Position numbers and translations under genes: made by a program. From Spirochaetaceae bacterium (GTDB lineage Bacteria > Spirochaetota > Spirochaetia > SZUA-6 > Bin103): 64,000 nucleotides of DNA. This document shows, in pieces, positions 32,518 to 41,821 of this stretch. The notes under the pieces were generated by a model. The model did no database searches. It was given only the letters and a program-made list of their open reading frames with translations, and was not told the DNA's origin. The stretch spans positions 42,564-106,563 of the forward strand of contig JAPPGB010000071.1 of NCBI GenBank assembly GCA_028821475.1, written 5' to 3'. Position 1 is the first letter of the stretch. Each line of letters opens with the position of its first letter.

Positions 32518-32540
32518 TGGGTCACGTACGGCCTGCTCAT
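32508..32540 (-). CDS. 10-residue mini-ORF between pstA and pstB
   Basis: ATG at 32540 overlaps the pstA stop (ATGA) and encodes MSRPYVTHKE before TGA at 32508. Like the next mini-ORF it ends with Lys-Glu encoded by AAGGAG, i.e. its last codons are the ribosome binding site of the following frame. It may simply carry ribosomes along the operon. No known family. Confidence 0.3.
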   Translation of the reverse strand: MSRPYVTHKE

Positions 32541-33757
32541 GCGGTGACCTGCTTCTTGGCGTGGTAGTTCCGCAACAGGATCGCGGTCGCGTTCAGCGTC
32601 AGCAGCAACACCAGCAGCACCAGAATGGCCGCCGCCGCGGCGTTGCGGAACTCCGCCTGCGGGCGCGCCGTCCACTGATATATCTGGATCGGCAGGGTGG
32701 TGAACTTGGAGAACGGTCCGCTCGGATCGAGGGTCACCAGCGTGGACGCGCCCACCACCACCATCGGCGCGGTTTCGCCGATGGCGCGCGAGGTGGCCAG
32801 GATCGTACCGGTCAGGATGCGGTCGAAGGAACTGGGCAGCACGTGGTGGCGGATGGTCTGCCACTTGGTCGCGCCGAGACCGTAACTCGACTGGCGCAGG
32901 CTGTCGGGAACCGCCTTGATCGCCTCCTGGGCGTTGATGATGATCACCGGCAGGATCAGCAGGCCGAGGGTGAGCCCGGCGGACAGGATCGTCCTGCCGT
33001 TTGCGGAACCGTCACCGAGGCCGAACAGCGCGCCGCTGGTGATCGGTTCCATCGCGCGTACGAACACCGTCAGCCCAAGCATCCCGTAGATGATCGACGG
33101 TACCCCCGACAGGTTGTTGATGTTGGTCTGAATGACCCGGTTGAGCCGGTTGTCCCGGGCGTACTCCTCCAGGTAGATGGCGGCTCCGACGCCGACCGGG
33201 AAGGCGAACAGGATGGTGATGAGGATGGTGCCGAGCGATCCCTTGATGGCCGCGCGCACGCCCGCGTCCTCGGGAATGCTCGACTGGGCGTCGGCGATGA
33301 ACGATCCGGTGAGCCAGGAGCGGAACACCAGCCGCGCGTTCGGAAACCGCCTCATCGCCTCCTCGACCACCGCCCGGCGGCGAAACAGCGAGTCCCACAG
33401 CGACCACGCCTGCACCACGGACGGGTCCACCACCCGCTCCACCACCAGCCCGTAGATCTCGTCCCGGCTGCGCTCGGCCATCGGCTGCTCGCGCTCGAAG
33501 CGGCGCATCAGGCCGCGCGACACGTTGTCGGCGAGCACCGCGGTCAATGCCGCCGCGTTCATCCGCTCCAGCGGCACGCCGTCGCGGGCCAGCTCGGCCG
33601 GGTCGACGGCGTTCTCCATCGCCACCAGGCCGAATGCGCGGTTGACGATGGTCAGCAACAGCGCCGTCAACATGACGATCGCCACGGCGGTGGCCAGGTG
33701 GAACACCAGGCGCCACACCAGGCCCGCGCGGTGGCGGGCCGGCAGGTTGGCGGACAT
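32537..33757 (-). CDS. pstA: Phosphate importer permease PstA with a large periplasmic insertion
   Basis: This is a 406-residue permease, more than 100 residues longer than the classical PstA of about 296. After the first membrane helix (LVFHLATAVAIVMLTALLLTI) comes an extra soluble stretch of about 130 residues (from VNRAFGLVAMENAVDP to IPEDAGVRAAIKGSLG). The normal core follows: FPVGVGAAIYLEEYARDN, NLSGVPSIIYGMLGL, the EAA loop RQSSYGLGATKWQTIRHHVLP and RAIGETAPMVVVGA. It pairs with PstC. The start ATG lies five bases after the pstC stop. The insertion could contact the phosphate-binding protein, which is not encoded here. Confidence 0.92.
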   Translation of the reverse strand: MSANLPARHRAGLVWRLVFHLATAVAIVMLTALLLTIVNRAFGLVAMENAVDPAELARDGVPLERMNAAALTAVLADNVSRGLMRRFEREQPMAERSRDEIYGLVVERVVDPSVVQAWSLWDSLFRRRAVVEEAMRRFPNARLVFRSWLTGSFIADAQSSIPEDAGVRAAIKGSLGTILITILFAFPVGVGAAIYLEEYARDNRLNRVIQTNINNLSGVPSIIYGMLGLTVFVRAMEPITSGALFGLGDGSANGRTILSAGLTLGLLILPVIIINAQEAIKAVPDSLRQSSYGLGATKWQTIRHHVLPSSFDRILTGTILATSRAIGETAPMVVVGASTLVTLDPSGPFSKFTTLPIQIYQWTARPQAEFRNAAAAAILVLLVLLLTLNATAILLRNYHAKKQVTA

Positions 33758-33762
33758 GCTGT

Positions 33763-34767
33763 TCAATCGTACACCTCGCGAAAGCGCACCACGATGCGCC
33801 GGCTCAGCATGTTCAGCGCAAGAGTGATGAAGAACAGCATCAGGCCGATCGCATAGATGCTGTTGTAGTCGATCGACTGGTAGCTCAGGTCGCCGCCGCT
33901 GATGCGCACGATGTGGCCGGTCATGGTCTCGGCGGCGTGGAACGGGTTGAACGTGAACGCCGAACCTGCGCCCGCGGCCAGGGCAACCACCATCGTCTCG
34001 CCGACGGCGCGTGACAGGCCGATGATGAACGCCGCGGCGATGCCCGAGAATGCCGCCGGCACCACGATCCGTACCGAGGTCTCCAGGCGCGTGGCGCCCA
34101 GGCCCAGCGCCGCCTGGCGCAACGAGTTGGGCACCGCCGACAGGGCGTCCTCGGCCATCGAGGAGATCAGCGGCAGAATCAGAATGCCGATCACGATGCC
34201 CGCCGAAGCGGTGTTGTAGATCTGCACCACGTTGTCCCCGAATACACCGCGCAGCAGCGGGGTCATGAACGTCAGGGCAAAGTAGCCGTACACGACGGTC
34301 GGAATCCCGGCCAGCACCTCCAGGATCGGCTTCAGCAGCGCGCGCGTGCGCGGCTCGGCGTATTCGCTGAGGTAGATCGCCACGCTCATGCCGATCGGCA
34401 CCGCCACCAGCATCGCCGTGAAGCTGGTCATCAGGGTGGCGTTGACGAGCGGCAGAATCCCGAACCTGCCGATCGCCGGCTGCCACTCGGTGGTGGTGAA
34501 GAACATCCACAGGTTAACCGCGTCGTTGCGGAAGAACAGGATCGACTCGCGCCCGAGCACCACCACGATGCCGACGGTCACCAGGATCGACACCGCTCCG
34601 CACACGAACAGCAGCCCCTGAATCACGCTCTCGCCGGGCCGCGGGCGGCGGGTCAGGGCGCGGTTGTCCTTGCGGGCGTATGATCCGGCGGGCGCCAAGT
34701 CGGCGGCAGGCAGGTCGGAGGCGGGCGTTACGCTGTCGACGGTAGACAAGCGTTCATCCTTCTTCAT
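33763..34767 (-). CDS. pstC: Phosphate importer permease PstC
   Basis: This is a 334-residue permease. An N-terminal cytoplasmic segment with RPRPGESVIQGLLFVCGAVS leads to the first helix, then AVPIGMSVAIYLSEYAEPRT, VLAGIPTVVYGYFALTF, the EAA loop RQAALGLGATRLETSVRIVV, and RAVGETMVVALAAGAG with the Glu typical of Pst permeases. It is the first gene of the operon, but no pstS precedes it; the upstream minus-strand gene is an unrelated ABC ATPase 79 bases away. The phosphate-binding protein must be encoded elsewhere. Confidence 0.93.
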   Translation of the reverse strand: MKKDERLSTVDSVTPASDLPAADLAPAGSYARKDNRALTRRPRPGESVIQGLLFVCGAVSILVTVGIVVVLGRESILFFRNDAVNLWMFFTTTEWQPAIGRFGILPLVNATLMTSFTAMLVAVPIGMSVAIYLSEYAEPRTRALLKPILEVLAGIPTVVYGYFALTFMTPLLRGVFGDNVVQIYNTASAGIVIGILILPLISSMAEDALSAVPNSLRQAALGLGATRLETSVRIVVPAAFSGIAAAFIIGLSRAVGETMVVALAAGAGSAFTFNPFHAAETMTGHIVRISGGDLSYQSIDYNSIYAIGLMLFFITLALNMLSRRIVVRFREVYD

Positions 34768-34846
34768 GGGGACAATGGCGCGGAATTGTTAGCGTCGTGT
34801 GAGCAGGAGGCCAGGAAACCGTGAAAGCCGGCCGGCGGCGTGTCGG

Positions 34847-35614
34847 TCAGGCACCGCGCAGCGCTTCGCGGTACAGCGCTTCGCGCCGCTTGAGGAAGTC
34901 GAACGGGATGTCGTACGCGCGCTCGAGGTGCTCGCGATTGTGCAGTTCTTCGGTGCGCCCGATCAGCGGCGGCCGGTCGGCGCGGAATAGCGCCACGTAG
35001 TCCGAGAACTGCGCCGACAACTCCAGCTCGTGCACGGAGTAGTACCAGCTCAGCTGCTCCCGGTGGGCGTATTCGTAGAGATACCCCATCACCTTGCGCT
35101 TTTGCTGCTCCTCCAGCGCGAACACCGGCTCGTCCATCATCAACACGCGCGATCCGTACAGCAGGCAGAAGGCCAGCAGGGTGCGCTGCAGCTCGCCCTT
35201 GCTCACCTCCTGGGTGCGCTTGTGGAGCACGCCGCGCAACTCGAACGCGTCCACCAGCTCGCGCACGAACTCTTCGCTGTGCTGCTCGTGGTACCCGGTA
35301 CGGTATACGTACATGATCAGGTTACCGATCGATTCCTCGGTCTCGAACTCCATGTTCTGGTGGATCAACGATACGTGGCGCTGCCGCGTGTGCGCGTCGC
35401 GCAACTGGCGCGTGTCCACGCCGCGCAGCAGCACGGTGCCGGCGCTCGGCACCGCAATGCCGCTGGCCAGCAGCATGAAGGTGGACTTGCCGGTGCCGTT
35501 CTGGCCCACCAGGGCCGTCACGCCCGCCGGCAGCCGCGCCGACAGGTTGTGGAACACCAGCTCGGTGCCTTCCGGGTACGCGTAGCTGACGCCGCGCATC
35601 TCGACCGCATGCAT
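34847..35614 (-). CDS. Solitary ABC transporter ATP-binding protein
   Basis: This is a 255-residue ABC ATPase. Walker A GQNGTGKS is at 37-44, Walker B RVLMMDEPVFALEE, and the switch His is in YYSVHELELSAQF. The signature (EVSKGELQRTLLAFCLL) is non-canonical: SKGEL replaces LSGGQ. The Q-loop region (SLIHQNMEFETEESIGNLIM) is also unusual. No permease gene is adjacent, so its partner or role is unknown; an energy-coupling-type importer or an export system is possible. It may share a transcript with pstC, which follows after 79 bases. Confidence 0.8.
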   Translation of the reverse strand: MHAVEMRGVSYAYPEGTELVFHNLSARLPAGVTALVGQNGTGKSTFMLLASGIAVPSAGTVLLRGVDTRQLRDAHTRQRHVSLIHQNMEFETEESIGNLIMYVYRTGYHEQHSEEFVRELVDAFELRGVLHKRTQEVSKGELQRTLLAFCLLYGSRVLMMDEPVFALEEQQKRKVMGYLYEYAHREQLSWYYSVHELELSAQFSDYVALFRADRPPLIGRTEELHNREHLERAYDIPFDFLKRREALYREALRGA

Positions 35615-35741
35615 CGCGCCGCCATTCTGACCGGCCCGGCGGGGCTTGGCCAGTGGGCGCGGTCCGGCTGCCGGGCAGCGTCCGACCGGCCGGGTTCGCC
35701 GCGAGGCGCCACGCGGTTCGGGCGGGCGCGGCGGCGGGCGT

Positions 35742-35771
35742 TTGACCAGCGCGCGGCGGCACCGGTATCGT
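35742..35771 (+). promoter_or_regulatory. Sigma-70 promoter of the UvrD-type helicase
   Basis: TTGACC at 35742-35747 and TATCGT at 35766-35771 are 18 bases apart. The -10 box ends six bases before the GTG at 35778, so transcription should begin at or next to the start codon. Confidence 0.6.
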
Positions 35772-35777
35772 GCGCGC

Positions 35778-37844
35778 GTGTCGGGCACTGGCGTCGCCCT
35801 CAATCCCCAACAGGAACGGGCGGCAGCCGCCATCGGCGGGCCGGTCATGGTGCTTGCCGGCGCCGGCTCCGGCAAGACGCGGGTCATCACCGCGCGGCTG
35901 GCGCGCATGTTGAGCGCCGGCATCGACCCGCGTTCCATCGTCGCCCTGACCTTCACCAACAAGGCCGCCGCCGAGATGCGCGAGCGCGCCGGCATTTCCC
36001 GGCGCGGGCGGCGGGCCGCCCCCACGGTAAGCACGTTCCACGCCCTCGGCCTGCAACTGGTGCGCCGCTACAGCGGCGAGTTGGGATTCCGCACCGGCGC
36101 CGCCGCCGCGCCGGTCACGGTGTACGACCAGCAGGACAGCGCCGCGCTGCTGCGCGAGGTGGCGCGCGACCTGCGCCTCGACGCCGACCTGGCGGAGGCC
36201 GACCCGGCCGTGCTGCAACGCCTGGTGTCCGCCATGCGCATGGGCGGCGCGGGCGTCCCGGACGTGGAGAACGCAAGTGAGCAGTTGCGCGGACTGGTGT
36301 CCGCCTACCGGCGCCGGCTGCGCCTCTACCACGCGGTCGACTTCGACGACCTGATCCTGCTGCCGCTGGAGCTGCTGCGCGGCGAGTCGGGCGACGACCT
36401 CCGGACGCGCTTCAGCCACGTGATGGTGGACGAGTTCCAGGACACCTCGCGGCGCCAGTACCAACTCCTGCAGGGTCTCGGCGGGGCCTCTCGCAACGTG
36501 TGCGTGGTGGGCGACGACGACCAGTCGATCTACTCCTGGCGCGGTGCCGAGGCGGCCAACTTCGACCACTTCAGCCACGACTTCCCGGAACGGCTGGAGA
36601 TCAAGCTGGAACAGAACTACCGCTCCACCGGCTCCATCCTGGCGTTCGCCAACGCGGTCATCAGCGGCAACAGCGGGCGGCGGCCGAAGAAGCTGTGGAG
36701 CAGCGGCGGCGCCGGCGCGCAGGTGATGGCCGAGTACCCGGACAGCGACGCCGACGAAGCCGAGTGGATCGTGCGCCGGATCCGCAGCCTGGCACTGGGC
36801 AGCGGCCTGCGCTACGCCGACTGCGCCGTGCTGGTACGCGCCAACAACCTTACCCGCGCCCTGGAGGAAGTGCTGCTGCGCGAGGGCATCGCCTACCAGG
36901 TGTCCGGCGGCATGAGCTTCTTCAGCCGGCGCGAGGTGCGCGACCTGATCGCTTACCTGCGCGTGCTGGCCAACCCGGACGACGACGTGAGCATGCGGCG
37001 CATCGTCAACACGCCGCGCCGCGGCCTGGGCGCCGCCGCACTGGAGCGCATCACCGCCACCGCCGAGGCGCACCACTGCTCGCTGTACTCGGCCATGGTC
37101 CTGATCGGCAGCGGCAAGGAGGCCGCATCACCACCGCCCGAGCACGCCCGCGTGCGCGCGCCGGCCGGCGAGCTGGTGGAGCTGCTGGAGCGCTACGCGG
37201 CGCGCGTCCGCGGCGGCGAACGGAGCCGTGCCATGGCGCCGGTGCTGGCCGACCTGATCGACGAGCTGCAGTACCGCAACCACCTGCTGGACGGCGTCCG
37301 GCTGGATGCCGCACGCTGGAAGCTGGCCAACGTCGACGCCGTGATCGACTCGCTGGCATCCTTCGAGCAGCATCCGGACCGCATCGCACCCACCCTCGCC
37401 GACTACCTGGCGCGCACCGCCCTGGTAAGCCGCGACGACGACTCCCCGGACCGCGGCGGCGACCCGCGCGGGCGCGTGCAGCTCATGACCATCCACGCCG
37501 CCAAGGGCCTGGAGTTCGACACCGTGTTCATCGCCGGCGCCGACGACGGCTCCATCCCGCACGCACGCGCTCTGGCCGACAGCGAGGCCAACCTCGCCGA
37601 GGAGCGGCGCCTGTTCTACGTTGCCGCCACCCGCGCCCGCCGCCGCCTGTTCATCACCTGCCCTGCGGTGCGACGGCGGCGCGGTCCCGGCGGCCGCCCG
37701 GAGGAGCACGCCGCCGAGCCGTCCCGCTTCCTGGCCGAGATACCCGCCCACTTGGTCGACGGCGCTCCCGACGAACAGGAACTGGCCCCCGAGCAGGCGA
37801 GCGCCCTGTTCGCCGACCTCAAGCGCCGCCTCGCCTCGCGCTGA
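35778..37844 (+). CDS. UvrD/Rep/PcrA-type superfamily 1A DNA helicase
   Basis: This is a 688-residue 3'-5' helicase. Motifs in order: Q-motif LNPQQERAA, Walker A AGAGSGKT (27-34), Ia FTNKAAAEMRER, II VMVDEFQDTS, III GDDDQSIYSWRGA, IV LEQNYRST, V TIHAAKGLEFDTVFIAG and VI EERRLFYVAATRARRRL. It is a little shorter than PcrA and lacks its long C-terminal tail, closer to Rep in length. It probably serves repair or replication restart. The GTG start was chosen because the family sequence begins there (VALNPQQERA) and a promoter abuts it. Confidence 0.93.
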   Translation: MSGTGVALNPQQERAAAAIGGPVMVLAGAGSGKTRVITARLARMLSAGIDPRSIVALTFTNKAAAEMRERAGISRRGRRAAPTVSTFHALGLQLVRRYSGELGFRTGAAAAPVTVYDQQDSAALLREVARDLRLDADLAEADPAVLQRLVSAMRMGGAGVPDVENASEQLRGLVSAYRRRLRLYHAVDFDDLILLPLELLRGESGDDLRTRFSHVMVDEFQDTSRRQYQLLQGLGGASRNVCVVGDDDQSIYSWRGAEAANFDHFSHDFPERLEIKLEQNYRSTGSILAFANAVISGNSGRRPKKLWSSGGAGAQVMAEYPDSDADEAEWIVRRIRSLALGSGLRYADCAVLVRANNLTRALEEVLLREGIAYQVSGGMSFFSRREVRDLIAYLRVLANPDDDVSMRRIVNTPRRGLGAAALERITATAEAHHCSLYSAMVLIGSGKEAASPPPEHARVRAPAGELVELLERYAARVRGGERSRAMAPVLADLIDELQYRNHLLDGVRLDAARWKLANVDAVIDSLASFEQHPDRIAPTLADYLARTALVSRDDDSPDRGGDPRGRVQLMTIHAAKGLEFDTVFIAGADDGSIPHARALADSEANLAEERRLFYVAATRARRRLFITCPAVRRRRGPGGRPEEHAAEPSRFLAEIPAHLVDGAPDEQELAPEQASALFADLKRRLASR

Positions 37845-37906
37845 AACGGAGCGGCATTTCGCGCGCGGGCGAACGGGCCGAACGGGAGCCGAACGGGCGG
37901 TCTCAT

Positions 37907-37935
37907 TTGACATGACGCGGCGGTTTCCTTAGGTT
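37907..37935 (+). promoter_or_regulatory. Sigma-70 promoter of ppdK
   Basis: A perfect TTGACA (37907-37912) and TAGGTT (37930-37935) are 17 bases apart, about 80 bases before the ppdK start. In contrast to several genes in the window this gene has a leader and a GAGGT ribosome binding site. Confidence 0.65.
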
Positions 37936-38020
37936 GCGTGCGACGGGACAGGCCCGAAACGGCCATAATTCTCCACGTCCCGGAACCGCAACCCGACCTG
38001 ACCAGAACGAGGTAAACTCC

Positions 38021-40693
38021 ATGCCCGAAAAGAATCAATCGACCAAGAACGTGTACTTCTTCGGCGCCGGCAGCGCCGAGGGCAAGGCCGAGATGAAGGA
38101 GCTGCTCGGCGGCAAGGGCGCCAACCTGGCCGAGATGACCAATCTCGGCATCCCGGTGCCGCCCGGGTTCACCATCTCTACCGAAGTGTGCGCGGCGTTC
38201 TACGACAACGACCGCACCTACCCCGCCGGGCTCCGGGAGGAGGTCGCCGAGCACCTGGAGCGGCTGGAGACGATGATGGGCAAGAAGCTCGGCGACGCCG
38301 GCGATCCGCTGCTGGTGAGCGTGCGCTCCGGCGCCGCGCAGTCGATGCCGGGCATGATGGACACGGTGCTCAACCTCGGCCTCAACGATGCGGCGGTGGA
38401 GGGTCTGGCCGAGCAGTCGGGCAACGCGCGCTTCGCCAAGGACGCCTACCGGCGCTTCATCCAGATGTACGGCGACGTGGTGATGGGGGTGAAGCACGAG
38501 CACTTCGAGCACGCCCTCGACGCCGCCAAGGAACGCAAGGGGGTGACCGAGGACACCGATCTGGACGCCGATGACCTCGACGGCGTGATCGCCGCCTACC
38601 AGGAGATCTACGCCGGCCACACCGGCAGCCCGTTTCCGCAGGCGCCGCTCGATCAGCTCTGGGGGGCCATCGACGCGGTGTTCGGCTCCTGGAACAGCAC
38701 GCGGGCGATCCGCTACCGGCAGATCGAAGGTATCAAGGGACTGCTCGGCACCGCCGTCAACGTGCAGTCGATGGTGTTCGGCAACTTCGGCGACGACTCC
38801 GGCACCGGCGTGTGCTTCACCCGCGACCCGTCCACCGGCGAGAACACCTTCTACGGCGAATACCTGATCAACGCCCAGGGCGAAGACGTGGTAGCCGGCA
38901 TCCGTACGCCGCTGCCGCTCAGCCAGTTGCGCGACACCGCCCCGGAGATGATGACCCAGTTGGAAGGCGTGCGTGAGCGGCTCGAGAAGCACTACCGCGA
39001 CATGCAGGACATGGAGTTCACCATCCAGCAGGGCCGGCTGTTCCTGCTGCAGACCCGCAACGGCAAGCGCACCGGTCCGGCTGCCGTCAAGCTGGCCATA
39101 GACATGGTGGACGAGGGGCTCGTCTCGCGGCAGGAGGCGATCGGCCGCGTGACGGCCGACCTGCTCGACCAGTGCCTGCATCCAATGATCCGGGCGGAGG
39201 CGCGGCCGTCCGCCAAGGTGCTCGCCACCGGGCTCAACGCCTCGCCCGGAGCGGCCACCGGGCAGGTCGTGTTCACCGCCGAGGACGCCGAGGAGTGGGT
39301 GGCACAGGGCAAGCGGGTGCTGCTGGTGCGCCGCGAGACCTCGCCCGAGGACATCGGCGGCATGCACGCAGCCGAGGGCATTCTTACCGCCACCGGCGGC
39401 ATGACCTCGCACGCCGCGGTGGTGGCGCGCGGCATGGGCACCCCGTGCGTGGCCGGCTGCAAGGAGGTGATGATCAGCGGCACCACCGCCAGCATCGACG
39501 GCTTCCCGGTGGAGGAAGGCCAGTGGATGACCATCGACGGCGGCACCGGAGAGGTGTTCGACCGCGAGCTGCCGCTGATCACCCCCAAGGTAGCCGGCGA
39601 CCTGGCGACCTTCCTGGAGTGGACCGACGAGGTGCGCGATGGCGCCTCTCGGGAGGGCCTGGAGGGATTCGGCATCCGCACCAACGCCGACCTGCCGCGC
39701 GACGCCCAGGTGGCGCGCGAGTTCGGCGCCGAGGGCATCGGCCTGTGCCGTACCGAGCACATGTTCTTCGACGAGGGCAAGCTGGAGATCTTCCAGGAGA
39801 TGATCGTGGCCGAGGATGCCGCCACCCGAAAGGCGGCCCTGGACCGGCTGCTGCCGCTGCAGCGCGAGGACTTCGCCGGCATCTTCCGGGCGATGGACGG
39901 CTTCCCGGTCACCGTGCGCCTGCTCGATCCGCCGCTGCACGAGTTCGTGCCCAAGACCGAGGCCGACGCCGCGGCGCTGGCCCAGGCCTCCGGGGTGCCG
40001 CTCGACCGCCTGCAGGCCAAGATCGAAGCACTGCACGAGATGAACCCGATGCTCGGCCACCGCGGCTGCCGGCTCGGCATCACCTACCCGGAGATCTACG
40101 ACATGCAGGTGCGCGCCATCATGGAGGCGGCGTGCGCGGTGGCGGCCGGCGGCGCCGGCGTGCTGCCGGAGATCATGATCCCGCTGGTCGGCACCGTGGA
40201 GGAGCTGAGCCGCTTGCGCGAGCGCGCCGAGAAGGTGGCAGCCGACGTGCTGGCGAACGCCGGAACCAGGGTCGACTACCAGATCGGCACCATGATCGAG
40301 ATCCCGCGTGCCGCGGTCACCGCCGACCGCGTCGCCGAGGCGGCCGACTTCTTCTCGTTCGGCACCAACGACCTCACCCAGATGATGTTCGGCTACTCGC
40401 GCGACGACGCCGGCGTGTTTCTCCCCGAGTACGTGGAGAAGGGCATCCTGGAGGAGGATCCGTTCCAGGTGCTGGACCGTGAAGGCGTCGGCACGGTGGT
40501 GGAAATGGGCGTGCAGCGCGGCCGCGCAACCAAGCCGGACCTGAAGGTGGGCATCTGCGGCGAGCACGGCGGCGACCCGTCGTCGATCGAGTTCTGCTAC
40601 CAGGCGGGCATGAACTACGTCTCCTGCTCCCCCTACCGCGTCCCTATCGCCCGCCTCGCCGCCGCCCACGCCGTGCTCGGCATCTCCCCGTAA
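38021..40693 (+). CDS. ppdK: Pyruvate, phosphate dikinase
   Basis: This 890-residue enzyme interconverts pyruvate, ATP and phosphate with phosphoenolpyruvate, AMP and pyrophosphate. The N-terminal nucleotide domain reads LGGKGANLAEMTNLGIPVPP and VRSGAAQSMPGMMDTVLNLG. The swivelling domain carries the phospho-His in ATGGMTSHAAVVARGMGTPC (about residue 464). The C-terminal barrel has GLCRTEHMFF, EIMIPLVGT and the catalytic Cys region VGICGEHGGDP. Length is normal for bacterial PPDK. It is monocistronic with its own promoter. In spirochaetes and other anaerobes it can run glycolytically with pyrophosphate. Confidence 0.97.
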   Translation: MPEKNQSTKNVYFFGAGSAEGKAEMKELLGGKGANLAEMTNLGIPVPPGFTISTEVCAAFYDNDRTYPAGLREEVAEHLERLETMMGKKLGDAGDPLLVSVRSGAAQSMPGMMDTVLNLGLNDAAVEGLAEQSGNARFAKDAYRRFIQMYGDVVMGVKHEHFEHALDAAKERKGVTEDTDLDADDLDGVIAAYQEIYAGHTGSPFPQAPLDQLWGAIDAVFGSWNSTRAIRYRQIEGIKGLLGTAVNVQSMVFGNFGDDSGTGVCFTRDPSTGENTFYGEYLINAQGEDVVAGIRTPLPLSQLRDTAPEMMTQLEGVRERLEKHYRDMQDMEFTIQQGRLFLLQTRNGKRTGPAAVKLAIDMVDEGLVSRQEAIGRVTADLLDQCLHPMIRAEARPSAKVLATGLNASPGAATGQVVFTAEDAEEWVAQGKRVLLVRRETSPEDIGGMHAAEGILTATGGMTSHAAVVARGMGTPCVAGCKEVMISGTTASIDGFPVEEGQWMTIDGGTGEVFDRELPLITPKVAGDLATFLEWTDEVRDGASREGLEGFGIRTNADLPRDAQVAREFGAEGIGLCRTEHMFFDEGKLEIFQEMIVAEDAATRKAALDRLLPLQREDFAGIFRAMDGFPVTVRLLDPPLHEFVPKTEADAAALAQASGVPLDRLQAKIEALHEMNPMLGHRGCRLGITYPEIYDMQVRAIMEAACAVAAGGAGVLPEIMIPLVGTVEELSRLRERAEKVAADVLANAGTRVDYQIGTMIEIPRAAVTADRVAEAADFFSFGTNDLTQMMFGYSRDDAGVFLPEYVEKGILEEDPFQVLDREGVGTVVEMGVQRGRATKPDLKVGICGEHGGDPSSIEFCYQAGMNYVSCSPYRVPIARLAAAHAVLGISP

Positions 40694-40694
40694 A

Positions 40695-40727
40695 CGGCTG
40701 CTTGGAGCGCACGGACCAGAGCAGCCG
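40695..40727 (+). terminator. Weak hairpin after ppdK
   Basis: CGGCTGCT (40695-40702) pairs with AGCAGCCG (40720-40727) over a 17-base loop directly after the stop codon. There is no T-run, so it is at best a weak terminator. Confidence 0.35.
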
Positions 40728-40816
40728 AACTCTCACACGGGGTAAGGTGATTTCGTAGTTATCCGGCGCACTCGGTGCTACTGGAATGATCGGTCGAACC
40801 ATGGTATCCTCGTGCC

Positions 40817-41821
40817 ATGGCTGAGTACCGCGCCGCCGCCGTGCCGCGCCCGGTCAGGCGCGAGACGCCGCGGTTGGAGTTTCCCGGCTGCCGGCCGGTG
40901 CGCATTTCGCGCGCCGACCTCGAGAGCTGTGAGCGCCGTATCGAGTACTGGGACGCCGCCACCGAGACCGCCATGGTGTGCGACCCGGTCAGCGTCTACC
41001 ACGAGCACGCTGGGCAACGCCTACGCGAGTTGCTGACGCTGATTGCGCAGGTGCGAGGTTCGCCCATTGCCACCTTCGGCGCCGCCGACCTTCTGCTGCG
41101 CGATGCCGACGGCGCTTGGCGGCGCATCCTGGAGGCCGACCAGACCGTCTACCTGCACCCGCGCACCACGCGGCCCCCGGGCGCCAGGATCGAAGTGGGC
41201 ACCGACGCGCTGCCGGACGTGGTGCTGGAGGTCGACAACACCACCGACGTGCGCCGCGGCAAGCTGTCGCTGTACGAGTCGTGGGGCTTCCCGGAGGTGT
41301 GGGTCGAGGTGCCCGATAAGTCCTCCCCGAGCCGCCCGGCGGGCTTGCACTCCGGCTTGACGATCTACCTGCTGGAGCACGGGAGCTTTCGCACCGCGCC
41401 GGTCAGCCGCGCCTTTCCGGGCTGGACGGCGGCTGAGATCCACCCAGCGCTGAACGAGCTCGAGCTGTCGGATGCCACCATGGCCGTGTTGCGCAGGCTC
41501 GGACGAACGCTGGGTGCGGCGCTGGGAACCGGGCCGGACGTCGACCCGCTGCTGCGCACCGAGCGCCGGGAAAGTCGCGCCGAGGGCCTTCTCGCAGGCC
41601 GGACGGCGGGACACGCGGAAGGCCGGGCCGAGGCGCGCGCGGCGACACAGCGGGAGGCCGTCCTCCAGGTGTTGAAGTTGCGCGGCCTGCCGGTCTCGGC
41701 GGCGCTTTCCCGCCACCTGGCGCAGTTGCAGGGCGTCTCCACCGCGGCTTTGGTAGAGGCCGCGCTGCACTGCCGCGACGAAGACGACTTCCTGCGGCGG
41801 ACTCGCAGGAAACAACGCTGA
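40817..41821 (+). CDS. Uma2-family (DUF820) endonuclease-like protein with helical tail
   Basis: This is a 334-residue protein. Residues 20-190 form a Uma2/DUF820 PD-(D/E)xK fold: SVYHEHAGQRLRELLTLI helix, LPDVVLEVDNTTDVRRGKL with Asp, Glu-Val-Asp and Lys in the nuclease positions, and YESWGFPEVWVEVPD. The remaining part is charged and helical (ERRESRAEGLLAGRTAGHAE, then EARAATQREAVLQVLKLRGL), a tail common in this family. The family is expanded in many cyanobacteria and symbionts; its targets are unknown. A TATCCT box ends six bases before the ATG, suggesting a leaderless start. Single gene. Confidence 0.8.
   Translation: MAEYRAAAVPRPVRRETPRLEFPGCRPVRISRADLESCERRIEYWDAATETAMVCDPVSVYHEHAGQRLRELLTLIAQVRGSPIATFGAADLLLRDADGAWRRILEADQTVYLHPRTTRPPGARIEVGTDALPDVVLEVDNTTDVRRGKLSLYESWGFPEVWVEVPDKSSPSRPAGLHSGLTIYLLEHGSFRTAPVSRAFPGWTAAEIHPALNELELSDATMAVLRRLGRTLGAALGTGPDVDPLLRTERRESRAEGLLAGRTAGHAEGRAEARAATQREAVLQVLKLRGLPVSAALSRHLAQLQGVSTAALVEAALHCRDEDDFLRRTRRKQR

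Noticed and set aside
37616..40669. Very long minus-strand open frame (1017 codons) opposite ppdK
   Set aside because: Its text is low-complexity His/Arg/Gly/Val-rich and mirrors the codon bias of ppdK and the helicase on the other strand. It is a GC-driven shadow.
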